Assembly (NCBI GenBank): GCA_016699405.1 | Contig: CP064972.1 | Location: 1,767,501-1,831,500 of the forward strand | DNA: 64,000 bases | Source: Holophagales bacterium | GTDB lineage: Bacteria > Acidobacteriota > Thermoanaerobaculia > Multivoradales > JAGPDF01 | Reading direction: 5' to 3' | Shown: positions 35,704 through 46,978 of the stretch, piece after piece | Numbering within the stretch: the stretch's first letter is position 1 | Layout of the letters: each line of letters starts with the position of its first letter | The notes under the pieces: generated by a model | Told to the model about the DNA's origin: nothing | What the model saw: the letters and a program-made list of their open reading frames with translations, nothing else | Databases searched by the model: none | Position numbers and translations under genes: made by a program

Positions 35704-36090
35704 ATGTATCCCAGCGATGCCCTTTACACGCGCGACCACGAGTGGATCCGGGTCGAGGACGATCTGTGCGTCCTCGGGGTCACCGATTTCGCCCAGCAGG
35801 AGCTCGGAGAGGTCGTCTTCGTCGAGCTGCCCGAGCCGGGGCAGGTGTTCGACACCCACGACGAAATCGGCACCATCGAGTCGGTCAAGGCGGTGGCCGA
35901 GGTCTTCACCCCGGTGGCTGGCGAGATCGTCGAGGTCAACGAGCGGCTGAAGGACGATCCGGAGCTGGTCAACGACGACCCGCATGGCGACGGCTGGCTG
36001 GTCAAGATCAAGTTCTCCGCCGCCGACGAGCTCAAGGACCTGATGAGCGCCGAGGAGTACGAGGAGTTCGCCTCGAAGGGGAAGGACTGA
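35704..36090 (+). CDS. gcvH: glycine cleavage system H protein (lipoyl carrier)
   Basis: A 128-residue carrier with the lipoylation site Lys62 in ESVKAVAEV. The N-terminus (YTRDHEWIRVEDD) and C-terminus (DGWLVKIKFSAADELKDLMSAEEYEEF) are typical. It shuttles the aminomethyl group between GcvP and GcvT. It lies 172 bases after gcvT and three bases before gcvP. GGAG precedes the ATG. Confidence 0.97.
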   Translation: MYPSDALYTRDHEWIRVEDDLCVLGVTDFAQQELGEVVFVELPEPGQVFDTHDEIGTIESVKAVAEVFTPVAGEIVEVNERLKDDPELVNDDPHGDGWLVKIKFSAADELKDLMSAEEYEEFASKGKD

Positions 36091-36093
36091 CCC

Positions 36094-38988
<2,895 letters not shown>

Positions 38989-39030
38989 GACCTGCCGCAG
39001 TGGGAACGCCGTCCGGCCGACGAACCGGCT

Positions 39031-39066
39031 GAGGGCGGTCCGGGAGCCTCGATCCCGACCGCCCTC
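39031..39066. terminator. hairpin after gcvP
   Basis: GAGGGCGGTC (39031-39040) pairs perfectly with GACCGCCCTC (39057-39066). No T-run follows. It lies 43 bases after gcvP and 36 bases before the diguanylate cyclase gene. Confidence 0.5.
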
Positions 39067-39101
39067 CGGCCTCGCCGAAGCGACGAGCCTCCGATCGTCC
39101 C

Positions 39102-40388
39102 ATGGCGCCCAGCCCGCCCACGCAACCCGCTCCGTTCGGTGGTCTCGAGGCGATGATTCCGTTCATCGGCCTCCTGGCCCAGGTGGCCGGCACGGTGCTG
39201 CTGGCGACGCTCTTCCTCGTCCTGCGCCCGTATGCGCGGCGGCGCCGCTACTTCGCGATCTGGAGCCTCGGCTGGGTGGCGCTGGCCGCGGGGCTGCTGG
39301 CGCTGGTGGCGCGCTATCTGCTCGTGGCCCCGGTGCGGCTCGGAGTCGCCGAATCGGTGCCGCTCCTGGTGCGCACGCTCGATGCCGCCTACCTGCTCGG
39401 CAAGGCGGGCTGGCTGCTCGCGCTCGTCGAAGGGACCTGGCGATTCGCCAGCGGCCTCTTCCCGCGACGCCTGCGGACGATGCTCCTCGGGATCGCCGCC
39501 GCCTTCGCCCTGGCGGCGGCGGCCTTCCTGCCCGATCTCAACGCGATGGTGGCGACCCAGGCGCCGCTCATGGTGCTGGCCACGGCAGCCTGTGCCCTGC
39601 GTCTGCAGTCGATCTCCCCGTCACGCCGCAGTCTGGGGAGCCGGCTCACGGCGCTGGCGCTGGCGTTCGCCGCGGCGCTCTGGACCCTCTACCTCGTGGC
39701 CTTCGCGGCGGCCGACGCCCACGGCGTCAACATGAATCCGCTGCTGCGACGGGTGACTTCGCACAACTCGTTCTTCGACCTGCTGCTCGCCGTGCTGCTC
39801 GGTTTCGGCATGGTCGTGCTGTTGCTCGAGGACGCGCGGCGCGATCTCGACGATGCCTACTCGCAGCTCGAGCTCTCCTACGACGCGCTGCGCCGCGAGG
39901 CGCTCGTCGACCCGCTCACCGGGTGCATCAACCGGCGCGGCTACGAGGCGGCGCGTCGCGAGGGTTGGTCGGTGGAGTACGGGGCGGTGGTGGTCGTCGA
40001 CCTCGACAACCTCAAGACGGTCAACGACACGCTTGGCCATGCGGCCGGCGACGCGCTGCTGCAGCATGCGGCGCTCACCCTGCGGCGGCATCTGCGGCCC
40101 TCGGACCGCCTCTATCGGCTCGGCGGGGACGAGTTCCTGGTGCTGGCGCGGCGCGGACGCGCGGGCGAGCTCGGGCCGCGTCTCGAGCGCCTGCTCGCCG
40201 AGTCGCCCGTCGGCCTGCGCCCGGGCGAGCCGCCGGTGCCGCTGCTCGCCAGCCTCGGCCTGGCCGATTTCGACGGCGCCGAGCAGGTCGAGGCGGCCGT
40301 CGAGCGGGCCGATCGCGCGATGTACGAGGTCAAGCGGAGACGCAAGCCGCCGGTCGCGGGGAACGGCACCCACGCGACGGGAGGGTAG
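39102..40388 (+). CDS. membrane diguanylate cyclase (GGDEF)
   Basis: A 428-residue protein with about seven hydrophobic segments in the first 245 residues (7TM-type sensor), a short helix (LDDAYSQLELSYDALRREAL) and a GGDEF domain. The active-site motif GGDEF is at 341-345, and DPLTGCINRRGYE marks the domain start. It should make cyclic-di-GMP. No inhibitory-site RxxD is evident five residues before GGDEF. The GGDEF domain is at the short end of the family. The sensor's ligand is unknown. Confidence 0.92.
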   Translation: MAPSPPTQPAPFGGLEAMIPFIGLLAQVAGTVLLATLFLVLRPYARRRRYFAIWSLGWVALAAGLLALVARYLLVAPVRLGVAESVPLLVRTLDAAYLLGKAGWLLALVEGTWRFASGLFPRRLRTMLLGIAAAFALAAAAFLPDLNAMVATQAPLMVLATAACALRLQSISPSRRSLGSRLTALALAFAAALWTLYLVAFAAADAHGVNMNPLLRRVTSHNSFFDLLLAVLLGFGMVVLLLEDARRDLDDAYSQLELSYDALRREALVDPLTGCINRRGYEAARREGWSVEYGAVVVVDLDNLKTVNDTLGHAAGDALLQHAALTLRRHLRPSDRLYRLGGDEFLVLARRGRAGELGPRLERLLAESPVGLRPGEPPVPLLASLGLADFDGAEQVEAAVERADRAMYEVKRRRKPPVAGNGTHATGG

Positions 40389-40449
40389 GCCACCCCTTCC
40401 CGCCGTGTGGGCTCCCGGGGATGAGCGGCGTGCCGCGGAGCAGGCCGGA

Positions 40450-40470
40450 GGAGGAGCGCCTGGCTCCTCC
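40450..40470. terminator. hairpin between convergent genes
   Basis: GGAGGAGC, loop GCCTG, GCTCCTCC: a perfect eight-base stem between the diguanylate cyclase and the convergent LamG gene. There is no T-run. Confidence 0.4.
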
Positions 40471-40506
40471 GACCCAGGCCACGGATTCGATCCGCCTCCT
40501 GGCGGC

Positions 40507-40863
40507 TCAGGGACAGACGGCGAAGGCGTCGGTGTCGGTGATCGCCGGCGGATTCGTCCCGTTGTAGCTGAAGTAGACCTTGTTCACGCCGTGGGTCACG
40601 TCGGTGATGTTCAGCCGGTAGAAGAGCTCGGTCGAACCCGAGACGAAGACCCAGTAGCGCGAGTTCAGGCCGCACCCTTCGACCATCTTGGCGAGCAGCT
40701 CCCAGTTGTCCGCGTTGATGAAATAGAGCAGCCCGGACTGCGCCGTGCCGACGCCCGGCACGACCTGTGCGTTGCTCACCACGCCGGCGTTGTCCCGCCA
40801 CTGCACGGTCACCAGGAAGCGGTTGTAGAGGCAGAGCGCGCTCGCGCTCCCCGTGCAGCCGCC
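40507..40863 (-). repeat. four-Cys domain, copy 2
   Basis: The C-terminal 118 residues of the LamG protein. Landmarks are CL, RFLVTVQW, SGLLYF, VEGCGLN, WVFVSG and a terminal CP. All four cysteines are kept although VKVLDGC is altered to AKMVEGC. Confidence 0.75.
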
Positions 40864-41571
40864 GGCGACCGGCGAGGTCAGGTAGGCGGCGCCGTGGCTG
40901 GTGCCGTCATGCCCGCCCGCCGCGTCGTTCGCGTTGGCGTCGAGCTTCCAGTAGGCGACCAGTCCGGGTGGAGTGCCCGGGAGCGTCTTGTTGATCCAGA
41001 AGCGCAGGTCCGACTGGCTGCGTGCCACCGACCAGAGGCGGACCTCGTCGATCGCTCCGGTGGGCGTGTGCTGCCAGGAGACGTCGCCGCCGATCCGCAT
41101 CTCGCTCGTCGAGGTGGTGAGCGGTCCTGACTCGGTGTAGGCGTACACCTGTTCGCCGTTGATGTAGTGGCGCCGCGTCGAGCCGTCGTACGTCACGGCG
41201 ATGTGTGTCCACTCGTTGGCCGGGATGACGCCGCCGCTCCTCGCGGAGCCGCCTCCTTTGATGTAGGAACGCAGCGTCGGCTTTCCTCCGACGGTGCAGA
41301 GGCCGATCCACCAGGCTTGCATGTAGTTCTTGCCGGCGATCGAGCGGCAATCCTCGGCGGCGCTGTTGTTGCGAATCGCCACCCAGGCTTCGAAGGTGAA
41401 CTCTCCGGTCGGATTGAGGCTCGCATCGTGCGGGATCGAGAGGTAGCTCTGCGTGGGCTCGCCGGGCACGGAGACGAAGGCCCCGAACGGCTGGGCGCCG
41501 GCAGATGCCACGAAGCTGAAGGCCGTGGCAAGAAGCAATGCGGGGGTCAGACGCAAGCGAGAACGTCTCAT
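40507..41571 (-). CDS. secreted LamG-domain protein with C-terminal four-Cys domain
   Basis: A 354-residue exported protein (signal peptide LLLATAFSFVASAGAQ). Residues about 40-225 form a concanavalin/LamG-like jelly roll (FTFEAWVAIRNNS, WTHIAVTYDGSTRRHYING, IDEVRLWSVARS, LVAYWKLD), likely binding sugars or surfaces. The last about 118 residues are the recurrent four-Cys domain, the most divergent copy here (SGLLYFINADNWELLAKMVEGC). Single gene; function unknown beyond the LamG prediction. Confidence 0.85.
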   Translation of the reverse strand: MRRSRLRLTPALLLATAFSFVASAGAQPFGAFVSVPGEPTQSYLSIPHDASLNPTGEFTFEAWVAIRNNSAAEDCRSIAGKNYMQAWWIGLCTVGGKPTLRSYIKGGGSARSGGVIPANEWTHIAVTYDGSTRRHYINGEQVYAYTESGPLTTSTSEMRIGGDVSWQHTPTGAIDEVRLWSVARSQSDLRFWINKTLPGTPPGLVAYWKLDANANDAAGGHDGTSHGAAYLTSPVAGGCTGSASALCLYNRFLVTVQWRDNAGVVSNAQVVPGVGTAQSGLLYFINADNWELLAKMVEGCGLNSRYWVFVSGSTELFYRLNITDVTHGVNKVYFSYNGTNPPAITDTDAFAVCP

Positions 41572-41618
41572 GAAGGTCTCCTCCTGTGGGTGGTGCGCCG
41601 AAGTCTACACGGCGGCCG

Positions 41619-42656
41619 TCAGGCCGGGGAGACCAGCATCGCGTCGCCGTAGGAGTAGAAGCGGTAGCCGCAGGCCACGGCCTCGCGGTAGGCCGCGAGC
41701 ACGCGGTCGCGTCCACCGAGCGCGCAGACGAGCAGGAGCAAGGTCGACCGCGGCAGGTGGAAATTGGTCAGCAGCGCGTCGACGGTCCGGAAGGCGAAAC
41801 CGGGGGTGATGAAGAGCGCCGTCCGTCCGCTGCCGGCGACGATCACGCCGTCGTGCGCCGCCGCGACGCTCTCGAGCGTGCGCACGACGGTGGTCCCCAC
41901 CGCGACGATGCGACCGCCGCGGGCGCGCGTCTCGGCGATCGCCCTGGCGGTGGCTTCGGGCACCTCGTAGCGCTCCTCATCCATGCGGTGCTCGTGCACC
42001 AGGTCGACCGTGACCGGTTTGAAGGTGCCGATTCCGACATGCAGGGTGACCGTTGCGCGGGCGATCCCCCGCGCTGCCAGCCGGTCGAGCAACTGCGGCG
42101 TGAAGTGGAGTCCGGCGGTCGGCGCGGCGATCGCTCCGGGCCGGGCGGCGAAGACCGTCTGATAGCGCTCGCGGTCGGCCGCGGCGTCGGGTCGCTTGAT
42201 GTAGGGAGGAAGCGGCACGTGGCCGAGCGCGTCGAGGTGCGGCTCGACCGGGGCGGAGAAGCGCACCCGGCGGCGGCCGTCGCCGAGCCGCGCGACGACT
42301 TCGGCCGACAGGGTGTCGTCGAGCAGCAGCCGCGTGCCGGGCTGGGCCTTTCGCCCCGGGCGCACGAGACACTCCCATTCGGCGTCGTCGAGCTTCTCGA
42401 CGAGCAGCAGCTCGACGCGCCCGCCGCCGCCGTCGGCCGTGGCCGCTCGCCGGGCGAAGAGGCGGGCCGGGATCACCCGCGTGTCGTTGACCACCAGGAG
42501 ATCGCCCGGTTGCAGCAGCTCCGGCAGGTCGGCGATCTGCCGGTGGCGTGCCTGTCCCGCGGCGGCGAGGACCAGCAGACGGCTCTCGCCGCGCGGTGCG
42601 GCCTCTTGCGCGATCGCCGCGTCGGGCAGGTCGAAGTCGAAGTCGGAGATCAGCAT
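41619..42656 (-). CDS. queA: S-adenosylmethionine:tRNA ribosyltransferase-isomerase
   Basis: A 345-residue, full-length QueA, which forms epoxyqueuosine in tRNA. Conserved stretches are FDFDLPDAAIAQEAAPRGESRLL, VNDTRVIPARLF, AAPTAGLHFTPQLLDRL, LHVGIGTFKPV and TNFHLPRSTLLLLV. The ATG at 42656 lies seven bases after the ABC permease stop, so it is probably the last gene of that operon. No tgt or queG is near. Confidence 0.96.
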   Translation of the reverse strand: MLISDFDFDLPDAAIAQEAAPRGESRLLVLAAAGQARHRQIADLPELLQPGDLLVVNDTRVIPARLFARRAATADGGGGRVELLLVEKLDDAEWECLVRPGRKAQPGTRLLLDDTLSAEVVARLGDGRRRVRFSAPVEPHLDALGHVPLPPYIKRPDAAADRERYQTVFAARPGAIAAPTAGLHFTPQLLDRLAARGIARATVTLHVGIGTFKPVTVDLVHEHRMDEERYEVPEATARAIAETRARGGRIVAVGTTVVRTLESVAAAHDGVIVAGSGRTALFITPGFAFRTVDALLTNFHLPRSTLLLLVCALGGRDRVLAAYREAVACGYRFYSYGDAMLVSPA

Positions 42657-42663
42657 CGCCGTG

Positions 42664-43656
42664 TCACGAGGTGCGTCGACCGGCGGCGCGCCGCGGGTCC
42701 ATCCGGTCGCGCAGGCCCTCGCCGACCAGGTTGAAGGCGAGCACGGCGATCGCCACGGCGGCCCCGGGAAAGGCGGCGATCCACCAGGCGGAGCCGAGCA
42801 CGTCGCGGCCATCGGCGACGAGACTCCCCCAACTCGCGCGCGGGGGCTGGATGCCGAGGCCGAGGAAGGAGAGGCTCGCCTCGACGAGGATGGTGTCGCC
42901 GAGACGCAGCGCCGCGTCGACGAAGACGGGGGAGAGCGAGTTCGGCAGCAGGTGGCGGAAGTAGATGCGCCAGGGCGAGAGCCCCGAAGCGCGCGCGGCG
43001 AGCGCCCACTCGCGCTCCCGCGCGGCGAGGATCTCGGCGCGGACCAGCCGGGCCACACCCATCCAGCCGGTGACGCCGAGGATCGTCACCACCGTGGCGA
43101 TCCCCGGCCCGAGAAGCGCCGCGGCGGCGAGGGCGAGGAAGAGCCGGGGGAAGGCGAGCAGGGCATCGGCGCCGCGCATGACGATCTGGTCGACGGCCCG
43201 GCCGCCGAGGGCGGCGAGCGATCCGGCGGCGATGCCGACGGTGAGGGCAAGCGCGAGCGCGGCGAGCCCGACGCCGAGCGAGACGCGCGCCCCGGCGAGC
43301 AGCCGCGCCGCCAGGTCGCGACCGAAGCGATCGGTGCCGAGGACGAACCGGACCGGGCGTACCGGCGACCCGCTGGCGTCGCGGTGCACCTCGGCGGCCG
43401 GCAGCGACCGGCGAGCGTCGAAGCGCCAGAGCCCGAGATCGCCACCGGGCTCCGTCTCCCAGCGCTCGGCGAGCAGCGTCCGGCCGTCGGTCCGCTCGAC
43501 CAGCCAACGCGTCGTTCCCGGGGGCAGGTTGCGGCCGGCCACCGGATCGAGTTGCCGGTCGGGTGAATGCGGCGTCAGCAGGGGGCCGACGAGCGCCGCA
43601 GCAAACAGCAGACCGACGAGGGCGAGCCCGGCGGGGAGCAGCCAGCGATCACCCAC
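42664..43656 (-). CDS. ABC transporter permease (DppC/OppC-type)
   Basis: A 330-residue inner-membrane permease with an N-terminal helix, a periplasmic segment (about 40-110) and five further helices. The EAA-type loop is GVTGWMGVARLVRAEILAARERE and the family motif FVLGTDRFGRDLAARLLAGAR. It partners the DppB-like permease upstream, overlapping its end by eight bases. The set imports peptides or nickel-like solutes; the exact substrate cannot be told. Confidence 0.92.
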   Translation of the reverse strand: MGDRWLLPAGLALVGLLFAAALVGPLLTPHSPDRQLDPVAGRNLPPGTTRWLVERTDGRTLLAERWETEPGGDLGLWRFDARRSLPAAEVHRDASGSPVRPVRFVLGTDRFGRDLAARLLAGARVSLGVGLAALALALTVGIAAGSLAALGGRAVDQIVMRGADALLAFPRLFLALAAAALLGPGIATVVTILGVTGWMGVARLVRAEILAAREREWALAARASGLSPWRIYFRHLLPNSLSPVFVDAALRLGDTILVEASLSFLGLGIQPPRASWGSLVADGRDVLGSAWWIAAFPGAAVAIAVLAFNLVGEGLRDRMDPRRAAGRRTS

Positions 43657-44614
43657 GGCGCACCCGGGGATCGGCCCAGACGAGCAGGAGGTCGGCGACG
43701 AGACTGCCGACGACGACCATCGTGGCGGTGATCGCCGTCACCGCGAGCACGACCGGGAAGTCGCGCGCGTTGATCGCGTCGAAGGCGACGCGTCCGAGGC
43801 CCGGCCAGCCGAAGACCACCTCGACGGCGAGCGTCCCGGAGAGCAGGAAGGCGAATGAGAGGCCGAAGAGCTGCGAGATCGGTCCGAGCGAGGCGCGGAG
43901 CGCGTGACGGAGCAGGACGCGCGACTCCGACAGGCCGTGGGCACGCGCCGCGAGGATGAAATCCTGGTCGAGCGTCTCGAGGAGGCTCGCCCGGACGAAG
44001 CGCGCCAGTGCCGCGGCGCTGGGCAATCCGGCGGCGAGCGCCGGCAGCACGAGATGCCAACCGAGGTCGGCGAGACGCTCGGCGAACGGCCACGCGGCGG
44101 CCCCGACCGAGTGGAGGTGGCTCGGCGGAAAGAGCGGCCAGCGAAAGGAGAAGAGCAGCACCGCCATCAAGCCGAGCCAGAAGCTGGGCAGCGAGTAGAC
44201 GGCGAGAGAGACGACGCGCAGGATCTGGTCGAGCCATCCGCCGGGACGTCGGGCCGCCGCGAGACCGAGGGCGAGGCCGCCCACCCACTCGACCGCCATC
44301 GCGCAGCCGGAGAGCAGCAGCGTCGGACCGAACGCCTCGCCCACCACGGCGGCGACGGCGCGCCGATGCTGGAACGAATAGCCCCACTCGCCGCGCACGG
44401 CGGCGGCGAGCCAGCGCACGTACTGCTCGCCGAGCGGCCGGTCGAGCCCCCAGAGCGCCCGGAGTCGTTCGCGCTGCGCCGGCGGCACGCGCGGATCGCC
44501 CAGCGTCGTCGCCGGATCGCCCGGGGCCAGGTGGAGGAGGAAGAAGGTGCCGGTGAGGACCAGCCAGGCGAGTGCCAGCGCCGCGGCCAGCCGCCGGGCG
44601 AGCAGGCGTTTCAT
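43649..44614 (-). CDS. ABC transporter permease (DppB/OppB-type)
   Basis: A 321-residue permease. The N-terminal helix (ALALAWLVLTGTFFLLHLAPGDPA) and the sequence RERLRALWGLDRPLGEQYVRWL are typical. ARAHGLSESRVLLRHALRASL carries the EAA motif. Its ATG overlaps the stop of the binding-protein gene (ATGA). No ATPase gene is present in the cluster. Confidence 0.92.
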   Translation of the reverse strand: MKRLLARRLAAALALAWLVLTGTFFLLHLAPGDPATTLGDPRVPPAQRERLRALWGLDRPLGEQYVRWLAAAVRGEWGYSFQHRRAVAAVVGEAFGPTLLLSGCAMAVEWVGGLALGLAAARRPGGWLDQILRVVSLAVYSLPSFWLGLMAVLLFSFRWPLFPPSHLHSVGAAAWPFAERLADLGWHLVLPALAAGLPSAAALARFVRASLLETLDQDFILAARAHGLSESRVLLRHALRASLGPISQLFGLSFAFLLSGTLAVEVVFGWPGLGRVAFDAINARDFPVVLAVTAITATMVVVGSLVADLLLVWADPRVRRG

Positions 44615-46257
44615 CGCGGGCCGGTTCCGCGCGGGTCGAAATACCACTCGTCGAGGTGGAAGAAGGTGGCGAGCGCGTTCGACTGGACGTTGCGCAGGTC
44701 GGCGCGTGCCGCGGTGATCCGCTGCGGCTCCCAGAGGAAGGTGTACGGCTGCTCGCGGTGGAGGATCCGCTGCAGTTGCACGAAGAGCGGCCGGGCTGCG
44801 GCGAGGTCGCTCTGCCGGTGGATCTCGTCGATCAACCGGTCCACCTCGGGGCTGGCGTAGCCGCCGAAGTTGTAGCCGTTGTCGATCTCGGCGCTGTGGA
44901 AGCCGTAGCGCAGGTCGAGCGAGGTGTCGACGCCCCAGCCGGTGAGCGTGGCGTCGAACTGGTGCTCGCGGTTGAGCTGGTTGAGCGTGTTGCCGTCGAG
45001 CGAGCGGACGCGCACGTCGACGCCGATCTTGGCGAGCTGCGCCTGGATCATCACCGCCGCGTCGGAGCGGATCTGGTTGCCGCCGTTGGTCATCAGCTCG
45101 AAAGAGAAGCGCACGCCCTGGCGATCGACCACGCCGTCGCCGTCGTGGTCGGCCCAGCCGCTCTTGGCGAGAAGACGACGAGCCTCGGTCGGATCGTAGG
45201 GCCATGGCACGAGCGAGCGGTCATAAGCCCAGACCGAGGAGAGGATCGGCGAGACCGAGACGCGGGCGTAGCCGTGCCAGAGCGCGTCGACCAGCTCCTG
45301 GCGGTCGATGGCGAGGGTGAGCGCGCGGCGCACCTCGGGATCGACGAAGAGCGGGCGGCGCGTGTTCCAGCAGATGTAGTCGAACTGCCGGTTGCCGAAC
45401 GACCGGATCGTCAGGTCGGCTCGTCCGGCGATCTCGCGGCTGCGCGCCGGCGTGACCCCGAAGATGAAGTCGAGCTGGCCGCCGGCCAGTTGCGCGAGCT
45501 GGCTCGCCTGGTCGGGAACGATTCGCACCACGACGCGGTCGAGCCGCTGGCGATCGGCGGCGCGGTAGCGCGGATTGCGGGCGAGCACGATCTCCTGCGC
45601 CGGCGTCCACGACTCGAGGGTGAACGGACCGCTCACCACCAGGTGATGGCGGAACCAGTCGGACTGTTTGGTCCACTCGGCAAACGGCAGCTTGCCCCAG
45701 ACGTGCGCCGGCAGGATGGCGCCTTCGTTGACGTCGAGAAGCGCCGTGGCCGACCGCTCACGCAGGCGGAAACGCACGGTGAGCGGGTCGACGACGTCGA
45801 CCCCGAGGATCGACTCCTTGGCGAAGGCGTAGCTCCAGGCGACCTCGGGGGAGGTCTGCGCCGCGTAGGTGAAGCGGACGTCCTCGGCGGTGATCGGTGC
45901 GCCGTCGCTCCAGACCATTCCAGGCCGGAGCTTGACCGTCATCTCGAGGCCGTCGGGTGAGAACGACCACGACTCGGCGAGCGATGGCGCGAAGGTCGGT
46001 GGATGGAGCTCGAAGTCCGGCTGCTCCTCGAACAGGCGGAGGAACATCTGCTCGAGGATCTCGCCGGTGAAGCGCGAATCGGCGGTGACCAGCTCGTTGA
46101 GCCCTTCGATGTCGGTGATCGCCGCGGTGACGAGTGTCGTCTTGCCGGTCGCCGGCGCCTCCGGCGGTGCAGAGCGATTGCAGGCAAGGGCAGTGAGCCC
46201 CGCAAGCGCGGTGAGCGCCAGCCTGCAGGCGAGGAGTGCGGGGCCGTGGCGTCGCAT
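44611..46257 (-). CDS. peptide-type solute-binding lipoprotein (SBP family 5)
   Basis: A 548-residue binding protein anchored as a lipoprotein: the lipobox is LTALAC with Cys26. Family landmarks include LAESWSFSPDGLEMTVKLRPGMVWSDG, PLTVRFRLRE and QAQLAKIGVDVRVRSLD. It delivers oligopeptides or similar ligands to the two downstream permeases, with which it overlaps. ATPase subunits must be encoded elsewhere. Confidence 0.93.
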   Translation of the reverse strand: MRRHGPALLACRLALTALAGLTALACNRSAPPEAPATGKTTLVTAAITDIEGLNELVTADSRFTGEILEQMFLRLFEEQPDFELHPPTFAPSLAESWSFSPDGLEMTVKLRPGMVWSDGAPITAEDVRFTYAAQTSPEVAWSYAFAKESILGVDVVDPLTVRFRLRERSATALLDVNEGAILPAHVWGKLPFAEWTKQSDWFRHHLVVSGPFTLESWTPAQEIVLARNPRYRAADRQRLDRVVVRIVPDQASQLAQLAGGQLDFIFGVTPARSREIAGRADLTIRSFGNRQFDYICWNTRRPLFVDPEVRRALTLAIDRQELVDALWHGYARVSVSPILSSVWAYDRSLVPWPYDPTEARRLLAKSGWADHDGDGVVDRQGVRFSFELMTNGGNQIRSDAAVMIQAQLAKIGVDVRVRSLDGNTLNQLNREHQFDATLTGWGVDTSLDLRYGFHSAEIDNGYNFGGYASPEVDRLIDEIHRQSDLAAARPLFVQLQRILHREQPYTFLWEPQRITAARADLRNVQSNALATFFHLDEWYFDPRGTGPR

Positions 46258-46362
46258 GGGACCGCGGCCATCGTAGAGGAGCCCCGGGCAGGGGTCAACG
46301 CGAACGATGGGGGCGCCCCACGCGGGTAGGGCGCCCCGGGGTGCGGCTCTCGTTACGACGGG

Positions 46363-46812
46363 TTACTTGATCTCGATCCGGCGCGGTTTGGCCTCTTCGA
46401 CCTTGGGAAGCGTCACGGTCAGCAGTCCGCTGTCGAACGAAGCGTCGACGCGGTCGGTCTTGATGTTGGCCGGCAGCGTGAAGGAGCGCATGAAGGAGCC
46501 GTAGGCGCGCTCGATCCGGTGGTAGGTCGCGTCCTTGGTCTCGCCCTCGAACTTGCGCTCGCCGTGGATGGTGAGCACCTGGTTCTCGAGGGTGATCGAG
46601 ACCTCCTCCTTCTTCAGGCCGGGGAGCTCCACCGTCAGCATCAAGGCCTCCGGCGACTCCTTGATGTCGACGGCGGGGAGCCAGCGGCCGCCCGACATCT
46701 CCTCGGAGTTGCGAGCCGGCACCAGGTCGCGCAGGAAGTCGTCGAACATCCGGTTGACGCGATCGCGGAACGGGTCGGCGGTCGGGGTCCAGCGGGTCAG
46801 GGTCGTGCTCAT
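46363..46812 (-). CDS. hsp20: Hsp20-family small heat shock protein
   Basis: A 149-residue alpha-crystallin chaperone that holds unfolded proteins. Landmarks are WLPAVDIKESPEALMLTVELPGLKKEEVSI and the GLLTVTLPK motif. The ATG at 46812 is chosen because AGGAGG lies six bases upstream; the ATG at 46818 sits directly on that Shine-Dalgarno. A large inverted repeat lies in the leader (46842-46909). It is divergent from a sensor kinase gene. Confidence 0.94.
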   Translation of the reverse strand: MSTTLTRWTPTADPFRDRVNRMFDDFLRDLVPARNSEEMSGGRWLPAVDIKESPEALMLTVELPGLKKEEVSITLENQVLTIHGERKFEGETKDATYHRIERAYGSFMRSFTLPANIKTDRVDASFDSGLLTVTLPKVEEAKPRRIEIK

Positions 46813-46841
46813 GGTCATCCTCCTGTCGGATTCGGTCCCGG

Positions 46842-46909
46842 GAGCCTTCCTCGGGCCGTTTCATACCAACAGAACACTCAGGTTTTTCTGATTATTCCCG
46901 GGAAGGCTC
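46842..46909. repeat. inverted repeat in the hsp20 leader/promoter region
   Basis: GAGCCTTCC (46842-46850) and GGAAGGCTC (46901-46909) are exact complements, 50 bases apart. A TTCCCGGGAA palindrome sits at 46895-46904, and an AT-rich stretch lies between the arms. It may be an operator pair or an mRNA structure upstream of the hsp20 Shine-Dalgarno. There is no full CIRCE element. Confidence 0.4.
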
Positions 46910-46978
46910 GAATCTTAGTGCTTAATGCTGAGATTTATCGGATCGGCGCGGTCGGCTCCTCCTGGTATCGTCCGGCCG

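Noticed and set aside
46819..46978. CIRCE heat-shock operator upstream of hsp20
   Set aside because: Only a partial TTAGTGCTTAATGCTGAG stretch is present; the 9-base arms of CIRCE with a 9-base spacer are not.
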